Assembly: GCA_903849645.1 (NCBI GenBank)
Contig: CAINJJ010000008.1
Span: 62,001 to 126,000 of the forward strand
Direction of reading: 5' to 3'
From: an uncultured Acidobacteriaceae bacterium
GTDB lineage: Bacteria > Acidobacteriota > Terriglobia > Terriglobales > Acidobacteriaceae
DNA length: 64,000 bases
Part shown: positions 54,522 to 63,960 of the stretch, piece by piece
How positions within the stretch are numbered: the stretch's first letter is position 1
Layout: each line of letters begins with the position of its first letter
The notes under the pieces: generated by a model
Databases searched by the model: none
What the model was told of the DNA's origin: nothing
Seen by the model: only the letters and a program-made list of their open reading frames with translations
Translations under genes and position numbers: made by a program

Positions 54522-56618
54522 ATGGTGACGATGGAATACTCGAAGTTTAGATCGCTGCTCCGCTGGATGACTGTGGTTCCTATGCTGGTTACAGCATCCC
54601 TTGCTGGATTGCTCCTGTGGGAGACGTTCGACTTGAATGGATCGCTGCAGTGGGTTGACCATACTGATAGGGTTCTCGACCAATCCGGGAATCTGCTCAA
54701 ATTGCTTGTCGATATGGAATACGCCAAGCGCGGGTACATCGTAACCGGCGACGAGGCCTTCCTTCGCCCCTATCTGGAGGGGACAACAAAGTTCACCCCC
54801 GCTTACCAGGCTCTCTATCGATTGGTTGCCGACGACCCCGCACAGCAGCGGCGCCTCGAGGACCTGAACGCTGGCTATGAGGAGTCTGAGCAGTACGACA
54901 CCAGAATCATTGCCCTGCGTCGTGCGGGAAAGGCCGACCCCACTCTCATTGAGAACCGGCTAAGAAAAAGCAAGATGGATGCGCTTCGACAGGAAGTCGA
55001 AGATTTTCAAGGCGTGGAAGAGAAGCTTCGCATCGAGCGCGTTCAGGGGGCACACCAGAGATGGATCATCATGGTGACAAGCTGCCTTCTTCTGGGGCTG
55101 GGGTCTGGGGTCTTTCTGGCGCTGTTCACGCGATATCATGTCGAAAAGATGGGTAACAAGCTGTTGCAGAGCGAAGAACGATGGACTGCGACTCTCGGCA
55201 GCATCGGCGAGGCCGTGATTGCAACAGACAGCGAGGGCCGAATCAGCTTTCTCAACCCCATCGCCGCGGCACTGACCGGATGGGGAGTGGCGGAGGCCCT
55301 CAACCAGCCCATCGGGAACGTGCTTAAGCTCATCAATGAAAAGTCCGGGATGACCGCGGACAATGAGGTGCTCCGCGTGCTTAAAGAGAAGCAGATCCTG
55401 GCGGTGGCCAACCATGTGGAGCTGGTCACAAGAGACGGAAGGGAGGTTTCTGTCGAGCACAGTGCTGCGCCGATCTTCGCCGGCGAGGAAGAAGTCATTG
55501 GAGTGGTGCTGGTGTTCCGCGACGTCTCAGAGAGGCGGCAGCAGCAGATAGAAACTGCCGAGCAGGCGGCGCTGCTCGAACTCACCCAGGACTCGGTCTT
55601 CGTAATCGACATGGAGGGAGTAGTGCTGTTTTGGAGCCGCGGGGCAGAGGCCATGCTGGGGTATACCAAAGCTCAGGCGACAGGGAGAATCGCGCATGAG
55701 CTCCTTTGCACGGAGTTCCCGGTGCCGTTCTCCGCGATAAGGGCTGAGTTGATGCGCGTGGGACATTGGGAAGGCGATCTCATCAAGACCGCTCAGGACG
55801 GCAGGCGCGTTGTGGTTTCCGGTCGTTGGGCGTTGCAATGGGGCAAGCGCGATCAGGCGCCCCGCGTATTGGTGATCAACAGCGACATCACCGAACGCAA
55901 GCGCGGAGAAGAATCACTCATCTTGCAAAAGGAACAGATGCGGGCATTGGCTGAACGTCTCCAGTGGGTGCGCGAAGAGGATCGAAAGAAGGTCGCTCGC
56001 GAGCTGCACGATCAAATCGGGCAGATTCTGACCGCCGTCAAAATGGATATGACATGGATGAGCCGTCATCTGCCGAAGTCGGAAGTCGCGTTGCTCGATC
56101 GGATAACGGAATCGATTCAGTTGATCAATGATGGCGTCAAGGCGGTACGCACGATCTGCAGCGGCCTGCGTCCTGGCGTATTGGACGACCTTGGACTGGC
56201 GGCAGCCATCGAATGGCAAGCCAGTGAGTTTACATCCCGGAACGGCGTCCCCTGTCAGGTCACGGTCCCGCCCGTCGATCTGCATCTGGATGGTGACCGC
56301 GCAACCGCGACGTTCAGGATCTTTCAAGAGTGCTTGACGAACGTCATCCGACACGCGCAGGCTGAGTCAGTGCGCGTAACCCTCTGCCAGGAAGAGGACG
56401 GTATCCTCCTGGTCGTAGAAGACGACGGAATCGGCTTCAGTGAAGCCAGGCTATCCAACTCCCTTGAGTCTTTGGGAGTGTTGGGCATGAAAGAGCGAGC
56501 GCAGTTTTGCGGAGGCGATGTGCGGATTTCAAGTTCCCCTGGAAACGGGACGACAGTCACTGTCCGCGTTCCGTTGGACATTCCACGCTCAGATAGGAGG
56601 GATAAATGCACATCCTGA
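54522..56618 (+). CDS. Sensor histidine kinase with CHASE3-like, two PAS and HisKA_3 domains
   Basis: 698 residues. Two transmembrane helices (MLVTASLAGLLLWETFDL-like near 20-40 and WIIMVTSCLLLGLGSGVFLA near 185) enclose a CHASE3-like periplasmic sensor with MEYAKRGYIVTGDEAFLRPY. Two PAS domains follow (TLGSIGEAVIATDSEGRISF and LTQDSVFVIDMEGVVLFWS). The phosphoacceptor is in KKVARELHDQIGQILTAVKM (HisKA_3), and the ATPase domain has ECLTNVIRHAQA and VVEDDGIGF. It belongs to the NarX-type class that partners LuxR-like regulators. The next gene overlaps its end by 13 bases. Confidence 0.93.
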   Translation: MVTMEYSKFRSLLRWMTVVPMLVTASLAGLLLWETFDLNGSLQWVDHTDRVLDQSGNLLKLLVDMEYAKRGYIVTGDEAFLRPYLEGTTKFTPAYQALYRLVADDPAQQRRLEDLNAGYEESEQYDTRIIALRRAGKADPTLIENRLRKSKMDALRQEVEDFQGVEEKLRIERVQGAHQRWIIMVTSCLLLGLGSGVFLALFTRYHVEKMGNKLLQSEERWTATLGSIGEAVIATDSEGRISFLNPIAAALTGWGVAEALNQPIGNVLKLINEKSGMTADNEVLRVLKEKQILAVANHVELVTRDGREVSVEHSAAPIFAGEEEVIGVVLVFRDVSERRQQQIETAEQAALLELTQDSVFVIDMEGVVLFWSRGAEAMLGYTKAQATGRIAHELLCTEFPVPFSAIRAELMRVGHWEGDLIKTAQDGRRVVVSGRWALQWGKRDQAPRVLVINSDITERKRGEESLILQKEQMRALAERLQWVREEDRKKVARELHDQIGQILTAVKMDMTWMSRHLPKSEVALLDRITESIQLINDGVKAVRTICSGLRPGVLDDLGLAAAIEWQASEFTSRNGVPCQVTVPPVDLHLDGDRATATFRIFQECLTNVIRHAQAESVRVTLCQEEDGILLVVEDDGIGFSEARLSNSLESLGVLGMKERAQFCGGDVRISSSPGNGTTVTVRVPLDIPRSDRRDKCTS

Positions 56619-57235
56619 TCGCGGATGATCATGCAGTCGTACGTCGCGGCCTGAGAGAGATCATGGCCGATGCTCTACCCGGCGCGGCCTTCTCTGAAGC
56701 CGGCAACGGGGATGAGGTCCTAAGCCACCTGGGGAAATCCCAAATCGCCATGTTGGTGCTGGATCTCAACATGCCTGGGCGCAGCGGTATGGACATACTG
56801 CGGGATGTGAAGCATTCGTTCCCCCGACTCCCGGTGATCATCCTGAGTTGCCAGCCGGAAGAACAGTATGCGGTGCGTTGCCTGCGGGCAGGCGCAGCCG
56901 CCTATATCACCAAGGAGAGCGCCTCCGAAGAACTGGTGATGGCCACGAAGAAGATACTGAGCGGCGGTCGCTATGTGAGTACAAGCCTTGCAGAGACACT
57001 GATCGCCAATTTGGATGAGTCGGCAGCCAGGCCTTTGCATGAATTGCTCTCAGACAGGGAATACGAAGTCATGAGAATGATTGCCGCCGGCGCACCCCTG
57101 ACGGAGATCGGCGAAAGGCTTCACGTCAGTGTAAAGACTGTTAGCACTTACCGGGCGCGGATCATGGAGAAGATGCAATTGAAAACCAATGCTGACCTCA
57201 CCCGTTATGCGCTCACGCAAGCTCTGATCGATTAG
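56606..57235 (+). CDS. NarL/LuxR-family response regulator
   Basis: 209 residues. The receiver has IADDHAVVRRGLREIM, phosphoacceptor VLDLNMPGRSGMD and Lys in YITKESASEEL. The C-terminal DNA-binding domain is LSDREYEVMRMIAAGAPLTE, RLHVSVKTVSTYRARIMEKM. The gene overlaps the kinase gene by 13 bases with AGGAGGG before its ATG. It is the expected partner of that kinase. Confidence 0.95.
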   Translation: MHILIADDHAVVRRGLREIMADALPGAAFSEAGNGDEVLSHLGKSQIAMLVLDLNMPGRSGMDILRDVKHSFPRLPVIILSCQPEEQYAVRCLRAGAAAYITKESASEELVMATKKILSGGRYVSTSLAETLIANLDESAARPLHELLSDREYEVMRMIAAGAPLTEIGERLHVSVKTVSTYRARIMEKMQLKTNADLTRYALTQALID

Positions 57236-57379
57236 ATCAACCTTCCCGTGTAGGAATTGCCCTACGGCGGGTGAGGAACAACCCCTACAACAATCACGGT
57301 CTACGCTGATGTTGATTGCTTGACAACCTCTGTACAGTCGATTCAGGTCGATTTTGCGGCCCTGAAGGCGTACCTAACG

Positions 57380-57799
57380 ATGAATATTCTTATAACGGAC
57401 GATCACGCGAATGTACGTCGTAGCCTGAGAGAGCTATTGGTCGATGCGTTTCCGAGCGCTCATTTCTCTGAAGCATCCAACGGGGACGAGGCGCTTGCTC
57501 AGTTGTTCGAGTCTCAACCTGACATTTTGCTTCTTGACATCAATATGCCGGGGCGAAGCGGGTTTGAAGTGCTGAAGGACGTTAGCAAAACCTATCCTTG
57601 GCTGCCTGTGATCATGGTGAGTGTCCAGTCTCAGAGCCAGTATGCGCCGCGCTGTCTGCGAGCGGGCGCGGCCGAATATGTGAGCAAGGACAGTGCTTCA
57701 GAAGAACTGGTTCCGGCCATCAAGAAGATTATCGAAAACGGCGCAACGCTTATTCGAAAGAATGCCGAGAACTCGTCGCGGAATTCCTTTGCAAATTGA
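57380..57799 (+). CDS. Receiver-only response regulator, paralogue of its neighbour
   Basis: 139 residues from ATG 57380. It closely follows the receiver of the preceding regulator (ITDDHANVRRSLRELLVDAF, LLLDINMPGRSGFEVLKDV, YVSKDSASEELVPAIKKII), then ends in a short Asn/Ser tail where the DNA-binding domain would be. The phosphorylation pocket (Asp pair, Asp, Lys) is intact. It probably arose by duplication and loss of the output domain and could act as a phosphate sink for the kinase (inference). Confidence 0.88.
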   Translation: MNILITDDHANVRRSLRELLVDAFPSAHFSEASNGDEALAQLFESQPDILLLDINMPGRSGFEVLKDVSKTYPWLPVIMVSVQSQSQYAPRCLRAGAAEYVSKDSASEELVPAIKKIIENGATLIRKNAENSSRNSFAN

Positions 57800-58173
57800 T
57801 GCCTGAATCGCGCTGGGATTGAGATGGCGATCCTTCCCTGTAGCCCTGAGACCTCGACACTCTGGATGCGGCCTGTCGGCTGTTGTGTTATGCGCGGGAT
57901 CGACGGGCGTCCGGACCTCCTTCAATAGTGATTGGGGAGCCGTTTCGAAGCCTCCCCTCTCTCCAGTCCTTGTGACTCATAAGTCATCGCGCCAGGCGTT
58001 GTTCCGTCGTAGGGGAAGCCCTACACGTCTGACATTCGAACGCTTACAGCAACACCAGCCTTTGCTGATATTCACTGACTTTCCATGCCGGTATGTTGGT
58101 TATATCGAAGTCACAAGGGATGACATGAGGTCACACCCTTGCAAGGAATCTTTAAGACTGAAAGGTAACGATC
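57800..58173. other. Intergenic stretch before the Crp/Fnr gene
   Basis: 374 bases. A 146-codon plus-strand frame exists at 57819 but has no ribosome site or recognisable product. TTATAT near 58098 may be part of the Crp/Fnr promoter. No terminator recognised. Confidence 0.4.
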
Positions 58174-58947
58174 ATGGCTTTAGGTTTCGCTACAATGACG
58201 AGTCCGGCGCCCCGGGTTCCAATGGGCCGAGCTTTCCCTCTGCCCCCGGTTGCGCATGATCGCTTGACAGTCGTACCGCAACGGATTGGCGTCACGCAAG
58301 GTCCGGCGCCCTCATTCAACCTTCTGAATTGCCTTAACAGGTTCTCCCCTGGAAAATCCCGCCGCGAATATCTGGCCGGCGAATGCATTTTCTCGCAAGG
58401 AGACGCCTCGAATGCAGTCTTCTTCATCCAGAGTGGCCGGATAAACCTTACCCTCGTTTCGATGAGCGGCAAAGAAGCCGTGATCGCTCACCTTCCTGAG
58501 GGTAGCTTCTTCGGCGAGGCCGCCCTGGCGGGCGAGCCGTCTCGCGTATCCTCAGCGAGCGCGCTTCAATCCTGCACCATCGTTCGCATCGAAAAGGCAG
58601 CCATGCTTAGCCTTCTTCAGAGCGACCAGGAATTCGCGCAGGCCTTTCGCGATCATCTGCTCTCCCGCAACATTCGCATGCAAGCTGACCTTGTCGATCA
58701 CCTGTTCAATTCCAGCGAAAAGCGCCTTGCCCGGTTGCTGATGATGATGGCTAACTTCGGACAGGACTCGAAACCCACTCCGGTCATCGAGAAGATCAGT
58801 CAGGAGACACTGGCGGATATGATCGGCACGACCAGGTCCCGTGTCAGCTTCTTCCTCAACCGGTTTCGCAGCCTTGGATACATTCAGTACGACTCCAGCG
58901 GGATGCGCATCAACAGCTCGCTGGCTAACATTGTGCTGCACGACTGA
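58174..58947 (+). CDS. Crp/Fnr-family transcription regulator
   Basis: 257 residues; AAAGG seven bases before the ATG. After about 45 less conserved residues comes a cyclic-nucleotide-binding-like barrel: GECIFSQGDASNAVFFIQSG, LPEGSFFGEAALAGEPSRVS. The helix-turn-helix reads SQETLADMIGTTRSRVSFFL, NRFRSLGYIQYDSSGMRIN. The effector is not readable; there is no Fnr-like cysteine cluster, so iron-sulfur oxygen sensing is unlikely. It lies after the two-component genes but with its own spacing. Confidence 0.92.
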   Translation: MALGFATMTSPAPRVPMGRAFPLPPVAHDRLTVVPQRIGVTQGPAPSFNLLNCLNRFSPGKSRREYLAGECIFSQGDASNAVFFIQSGRINLTLVSMSGKEAVIAHLPEGSFFGEAALAGEPSRVSSASALQSCTIVRIEKAAMLSLLQSDQEFAQAFRDHLLSRNIRMQADLVDHLFNSSEKRLARLLMMMANFGQDSKPTPVIEKISQETLADMIGTTRSRVSFFLNRFRSLGYIQYDSSGMRINSSLANIVLHD

Positions 58948-59443
58948 ACGGCGCAGGGTTCGCGAGAGCCACCGCTCGCCTTTCCACTTTTTCGGAGCAC
59001 CCAGAATGTCCCTTGTGGAGTCTACGGTGTTTCGCCGGTTGCAATGTCCGTGGCAGAGCCTTTGCCAGGAAGCGGGCAAAAGCGGGCAGTGAGCAGGTTG
59101 GCATCTCCCTGTGGGCGTACGCAGACTTGCTGTTCCAATCAACGCACCAACGGTTGAATACGGGTACTTCCGTCAATCGAATTCGGATTGACCTGCATCC
59201 GTACCGGCTCCGGTTTCGATAAGGCCCGCTCTTCAAGCTCATTCGGCTTCTCCAACGACGCAGTGAAACATTCGGAAAGCGGCCGTCGCCCCGGAGTCCT
59301 TGGTAAGCGCCCTTCTTGCCGGTCCGGGCCGCCGTGGTTGCAGCCTGGCCTCTGGCGCGGCAACCCGCGCACCGCTCAACCGCCCGCCCCTTGTCGTACG
59401 CCAGGGGCTCAAGCTGCCTCATGGACGCTTTGGCCCCATCCCC
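58948..59443. other. Intergenic stretch with an antitoxin relic
   Basis: 496 bases between the Crp/Fnr gene and the MFS gene. The only recognised content is the HigA-type relic at 59185-59375. The first 230 bases have no features. Confidence 0.5.
59185..59375 (+). pseudogene. Frameshifted relic of a HigA-type antitoxin
   Basis: The frame reads CIRTGSGFDKARSSSSFGFS, NDAVKHSESGRRP, against GIRKRLKMTQARFSDTFGFS and LDAVKHWEGGRRTP in the intact antitoxin at 32731. After GRR the match continues one frame over (PESLVSALLAGPG against PESSARAFLTVI), so there is a single-base frameshift near 59288. No toxin remnant was identified beside it. Confidence 0.65.
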
Positions 59444-60820
59444 TCAGCCCGCCAGCGCCTCGGCCTCCCGCGCCGGCGCGCTCACCCTCCGCTTCAGGCT
59501 CCGCGTCAGCACAAACATCACCAGAGCCGCGCCCAGGCTCGGAATCGCCAGTCCCCGCAGTCCCGCCTGATAGCTGCCCGTCGCGTCCTTCATCACGCCC
59601 ATCCAATAGGGACCGGCAAAGCCGCTGAACATGGTGATCGTGTTCATGGCCGCAATGCCCGCGGCCGCGGCCCTGCCCGCCAGAAACTGTGTCGGGACCG
59701 ACAGGGCTGGCCCTTGCATCGACATGAAAAAGACATAACTCGCCCCCAGCGCTGGCACCACCACCCACGGCGAGTGCGCAAGACTCGCCGCCAGATACCC
59801 CGCGCCCATCAGCACGCAGGGCACAATGCAGTGCAACGCCCGCTCGCCGCTGTGGTCCGAGTGCGCCCCGTTCAGCAGCATCGCCGCCGCTCCTGCCAAC
59901 CCGAACCCTGCCACCAGCAGCCCGACGTTGCCCACGCTCCAGCCCGTTGCGCCCTGCAGAATCGCCGGAGCCGAAAACCCATACCCGTAATTGCAGGTCA
60001 GCGCGCAAAAGAAGTACGCGCCCATCATCCACACCTTGGGTGAAAGCAACGCCCGCAGCACCCCCGCCTCATGGCCCAGGTGCGCCTGTGCGCCGTCCTC
60101 ATCCAGTTGCCGCGCCAGCCACGCCTTCTCCTCGTCGCTCAGCCATGCGGCTTTCCCCGGCCCATCCGGCAGCAGCCGCAGAATCACCAGGCTGAACAGC
60201 ACCGCCGGCAGCCCCTCCACCAGGAAAAGCCACTGCCAGCCTGCCAGCCCCAGCTTGCCGCCCAGTCCTAGCAGCCAGCCCGCCAGCGTCCCCATCACCA
60301 CCGAACTCAACGGCAGCGCAATATAGAACCGGCTCACCGCCCGCGCCCGCATCCGGGCCGGGAACCACAGCATCAGGTAGTAAAGCACTCCGGGGAAAAA
60401 CCCCGCCTCCGCCATGCCCAGCAGGAACCGCAGCACGTTGAACTCGAGCGGCGTCCGCACCAGCAGCATCGCCGTCGCCAGCAGCCCCCACGTGAACATG
60501 ATCCGCGCCAGCCATCGCTTGGCCCCAAACCGCAGCAGCAGCAGGTTCGAAGGCACCTCGCACACCGCATATCCAATAAAGAACAGCCCCGCCCCCAGCC
60601 CATACACCGACGCGCTGAAGTGAAGGTCCCGGTTCATCTGCAGCGAGGCAAAGCTGATATTGATGCGGTCCATGTAGGCCAGCCCGTAGCCCACCCCAAT
60701 CACCGGCAACAGCCGCAGCCCCGCCTTGCGCACGGCAGAAGCTCCCACCGCCTCCAGGCGCGCCTCTTCCACCGCATCCGGCGACAGATGCACCTCGGGC
60801 AAATGGCTTGCGAGAGCCAT
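59444..60820 (-). CDS. MFS transporter, anion:cation symporter (ACS) type
   Basis: 458 residues with 12 hydrophobic segments; GAGGTGAG precedes the ATG. YGLAYMDRINISFASLQMNR and RFGAKRWLARIMFTWGLLA are the conserved loops of the ACS branch, which brings in organic acids such as tartrate, phthalate or hexuronates with protons. The central loop (LPDGPGKAAWLSDEEKAWLA) is also typical. No catabolic gene is adjacent, so the substrate cannot be chosen. Confidence 0.9.
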   Translation of the reverse strand: MALASHLPEVHLSPDAVEEARLEAVGASAVRKAGLRLLPVIGVGYGLAYMDRINISFASLQMNRDLHFSASVYGLGAGLFFIGYAVCEVPSNLLLLRFGAKRWLARIMFTWGLLATAMLLVRTPLEFNVLRFLLGMAEAGFFPGVLYYLMLWFPARMRARAVSRFYIALPLSSVVMGTLAGWLLGLGGKLGLAGWQWLFLVEGLPAVLFSLVILRLLPDGPGKAAWLSDEEKAWLARQLDEDGAQAHLGHEAGVLRALLSPKVWMMGAYFFCALTCNYGYGFSAPAILQGATGWSVGNVGLLVAGFGLAGAAAMLLNGAHSDHSGERALHCIVPCVLMGAGYLAASLAHSPWVVVPALGASYVFFMSMQGPALSVPTQFLAGRAAAAGIAAMNTITMFSGFAGPYWMGVMKDATGSYQAGLRGLAIPSLGAALVMFVLTRSLKRRVSAPAREAEALAG

Positions 60821-61294
60821 GCGCGCTCACCTCAATATTCTGGTTAAGTAAGAAACCGGCAGGGGATGGAAAACTGTGCAGCTTGGTGTGCACACTCTAC
60901 CACACCTCCAATCCCTCAGTCCCTGGTCCCTGGTCCCTGGTCCCTAGTCCCTATTGCCTAGTCCCTCGTCCTCCCTGTGCCCCCAGTCACAGGACGTTCA
61001 CACTCCGCGTGTGATAGCATCCCTTTTCTTAGCGAAAGACGCCTCGCCGATTCATCTCTTCTTCATCCGCGACGCGCCGGCCCGAGACCCTCTCAATGGA
61101 CGAGGCAGACGGCAGACCGGGACCTGTGGCCCTCCAACTCGGCCACTTGGACGTCTCTCCAGACGTCCCCATGAACTCCCTGTCCCTCCCCCTCTTCCGC
61201 ACTCGATCCGCCACCCTCTTCCACCAGGCGCCAGCGGCCATCATCTCCGCGACAGACCCCTTTTTCGACCTTTGCAACCCCAAGGAGAAGCAAT
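60821..61294. other. Intergenic stretch with heptamer array
   Basis: 474 bases between divergent genes. It holds the heptamer array at 60918-60973. GTGATAGCAT near 61009 may contribute to the EF-G-like promoter. No gene is seen. Confidence 0.45.
60918..60973. repeat. Tandem heptamer array (RGTCCCT), about eight units
   Basis: AGTCCCT, three GGTCCCT, AGTCCCT, ATTGCCT, AGTCCCT and CGTCCTC in register. The cleanest of four heptamer blocks in the window. Confidence 0.8.
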
Positions 61295-63442
61295 ATGAAA
61301 ACGTATCAGGGAAGTGAGATCCGCAACGTAGCTGTAGTGGGGCATGCGCACAGTGGCAAAACCACCTTGATCGCCGCTCTGCTGCATGCCGCAAAAATGA
61401 CCCAAACCCAGGGCCGCGTCGGTGACGGCACCGCTGTCACCGCCTATGACGAAGAGGAGATCGCCCGCGGGGCCACCATGCAGAACGCGGTCGCCTTTGC
61501 CGAGTGGCAGGGCGTCAAAATCAACTTCGTTGACACCCCCGGATTCCACATGTTCACCCATGAAGCCCGCGCCGGCCTGCTCCCCGTTGAAGCGGCCATG
61601 GTCCTCGTCAACGCCCAGAACGGCGTCGAGTCCGTCACCGAGCGCGTCTGGCGCTTCGCGGAAGAAGCCCTCATCCCCCGCGTCGTCGTCATCAACCAGA
61701 TGGACCACCCCAAGGCCGGCGGCGGCGGCGGCTTGAGCGCCCTCATCGATGACCTCGTCGACCGTTGGGGACGCAACTGTGTTCCTGTCCAGTTGCCCAT
61801 CTCCGACGCCCAGGGATTCCACGGCGTCGTCGACCTTGTCACCATGGAAGCCTTCTATTACACCCCCGGCGGCGACGGCCGCGGCAAGGTGACCGGCGAA
61901 ATCCCCGCCTCCCTCGCCGCCGATGCCAAGGCCCGCCATGAGGCTCTCGTCGAACTCGTCGCCGAAGGCAAGGACGAGCTCATGGAGGAGTACTTCGAGA
62001 AGGGAACCATTCCCGAAGAGCACCTCATCACCGCCCTCCATGAAGCCATCCGCGAAGACCGCATCTTCCCCATCCTCTTCTCCAGCGGCCTCGCCAACAT
62101 GGCCACCGACCACCTGCTCGACTTCATCAAGGTCTACTGCCCCTCGCCCGCCGAGCGCGCCCCCTTCGCCGTCCGCACCCCCTCCATTGACGCCGCCGCC
62201 ACCAGCGCCGCCGGCGAAGACGAAGCCCCGCCCCTTGCATCCCGCAAGGTCGCCGACTCTGAACCCGCCGCGGTCCTCGTCTTCAAGACCATGACCGACC
62301 CCTTCTCCGGCCGCATCAGCTTCTTCAAGGTCATCAGCGGCGTCATCCGCAACGACGTCACCCTCGAAAACTACACCCGCCGCTCCCAGGAGCGCTTCTC
62401 CCACCTCAGCATCATGCAGGGCCGCAAGCCCGTTGAAATCCCGGAACTCCACGCCGGCGACATCGGCGCCGTCGCCAAGCTCCGCGAAACCCTCACCGGC
62501 GACACCCTCGGCCAAAAGGGAGCCGAGATCCAGATCGATCTCTTCCCCCTCCCCGAGCCCGCCATGACCTACGCCATTGAGCCCAAGTCCCGCGCCGACG
62601 AAGACAAGCTCGCCCCCGCCATCCACAAGCTCATGGAAGAAGACCTCCTCATCCGCTTCTACCGCGACCCCCAGACCAACGAGTTCCTCATCGCCGGCGC
62701 CGGCCAGCCCCACATCGAGGCCATCGTCAGCCGCCTCAAAAAGCGCTACCACGCCGAGGTCACCCTCAAGGCCCCCAAGGTCCCCTACCGCGAGACCATC
62801 CGCGCCAAGGCCGAAGCGCAGGGCCGCCACAAGAAACAGACCGGCGGTCACGGCCAGTTCGGCGACTGCAAAATCCGCATGGAGCCCATGCCCCGCGGCG
62901 GCGGCTTCGAGTTTGCCAACGAGACCTTCGGCGGCTCCGTCCCCCGCAACTTCATCCCCGCCATCGAAAAGGGAATCGTCGAGTCCGCCGCCCGCGGCTA
63001 TCTCGCCGGCTTCCCCGTTGTCGACTTCAAGGTGGTCGTCTTTGACGGCTCCTACCACGATGTCGATTCCAACGAAATGTCCTTCAAGATGGCCGGCCGC
63101 ATCGCCTTCCGCAAGGCCATGGAGCTATGCAAGCCCTGCCTCCTCGAACCCGTCATGAAGGTCGAAATCGAGGCCCCCGACGAGTTCGCCGGAACCCTCA
63201 TGGGCGACCTCAGCAGCCGCCGCGGCCGCGTCCAGGGCACTGACTCCAAGGGCCGCACCACCCTCATCAACGCCCAGGTCCCCATGGCCGAAATGCTCAC
63301 CTATGGAACCGTCCTCACTTCCATGACCCAGGGCAAAGGCAGCTACCGCATGGAAATGGACCACTACGACATCGTCCCGCAGTTAGTCGCCGAAAAAATC
63401 CTCGCCAACGCCAAAAGGCCCATCGACGAAGAGGAAGAATAG
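61295..63442 (+). CDS. Elongation factor G paralogue
   Basis: 715 residues with AAGGAG before the ATG. The G1 loop is VVGHAHSGKTTL, where translating EF-G normally has GHxDxGKTT; G3 is FVDTPGF and G4 NQMD. The C-terminal domains IV and V are present (GGHGQFGDCKIRMEPMPRGG, LSSRRGRVQGTD). The altered G1 and the isolated position, away from the str ribosomal operon, mark it as an EF-G2/EF-G-like protein and not the main translocase. Known relatives act in ribosome recycling or have no assigned role. Confidence 0.9.
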   Translation: MKTYQGSEIRNVAVVGHAHSGKTTLIAALLHAAKMTQTQGRVGDGTAVTAYDEEEIARGATMQNAVAFAEWQGVKINFVDTPGFHMFTHEARAGLLPVEAAMVLVNAQNGVESVTERVWRFAEEALIPRVVVINQMDHPKAGGGGGLSALIDDLVDRWGRNCVPVQLPISDAQGFHGVVDLVTMEAFYYTPGGDGRGKVTGEIPASLAADAKARHEALVELVAEGKDELMEEYFEKGTIPEEHLITALHEAIREDRIFPILFSSGLANMATDHLLDFIKVYCPSPAERAPFAVRTPSIDAAATSAAGEDEAPPLASRKVADSEPAAVLVFKTMTDPFSGRISFFKVISGVIRNDVTLENYTRRSQERFSHLSIMQGRKPVEIPELHAGDIGAVAKLRETLTGDTLGQKGAEIQIDLFPLPEPAMTYAIEPKSRADEDKLAPAIHKLMEEDLLIRFYRDPQTNEFLIAGAGQPHIEAIVSRLKKRYHAEVTLKAPKVPYRETIRAKAEAQGRHKKQTGGHGQFGDCKIRMEPMPRGGGFEFANETFGGSVPRNFIPAIEKGIVESAARGYLAGFPVVDFKVVVFDGSYHDVDSNEMSFKMAGRIAFRKAMELCKPCLLEPVMKVEIEAPDEFAGTLMGDLSSRRGRVQGTDSKGRTTLINAQVPMAEMLTYGTVLTSMTQGKGSYRMEMDHYDIVPQLVAEKILANAKRPIDEEEE

Positions 63443-63457
63443 GTTTGCAATCTATGG

Positions 63458-63491
63458 GTGGTGGTTCGATGCAATGTCATTGAACCACCAC
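63458..63491. terminator. Hairpin after the EF-G-like gene
   Basis: GTGGTGGTTC (63458-63467) pairs with GAACCACCAC (63482-63491), 14-base loop, followed by AATTTCG. A plausible, weak terminator. Confidence 0.6.
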
Positions 63492-63504
63492 AATTTCGTC
63501 ATCA

Positions 63505-63960
63505 CAACCACAAGCCTGTCATCCTGAGCGCAGCGAATCGAAGGATCTGCGGTTGTTTTTTCTACTCCCATGTTTCTTAAGGTTTGCGGGTGGCCCCGGT
63601 CTCGGTGACCCTTCACACCCCAGATGAGGGTACCCCCGGTCCCTCCCTCGCAGTTGAGGACCGGGGATACCGCGGACCCAAACAGGGCCGCCGCCATTTT
63701 TTCTCGACGGAATCCCTCGGTGGGGCGGGTGGCCCATTTTTCGCTTCTTTCCAGCGAAGGAGCGGGGCTGCCCCTTTTTCTCATGAACAGGAAGCGGGAG
63801 TTGGGGGGCGACGGCCGGCATCTCTTCGCGCTCAGAAGGCCTTCAGAGTCGAGGGGGCTTTGACTGAACGGCTTCCCTCCCCCCCTCCCCAGATTCTGGG
63901 TGGAAATCCCCTGTTTTCAGCGAGATGAGTGGAGCTGTTCCCCGCAAAATCTTGATTCCA
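63505..63960. repeat. Repeat-rich intergenic tail, including a common extragenic element
   Basis: GTCATCCTGAGCGCAGCGAA then TCGAAGGATCTGCGGTTG followed by TTTTT is, from memory, an element scattered through Acidobacteriota intergenic DNA. A stem CCCCGGTCC (63630 region) with GGACCGGGG follows. No gene is seen from 63443 to the window end. Confidence 0.55.

Noticed and set aside
57819-58259. 146-codon frame before the Crp/Fnr gene
   Set aside because: It overlaps the real start, has no ribosome site, and its translation shows no domain.
61241-63058. 605-codon minus-strand frame opposite the EF-G-like gene
   Set aside because: Gly/Asp/Glu-rich shadow of a gene whose motifs are all on the plus strand.
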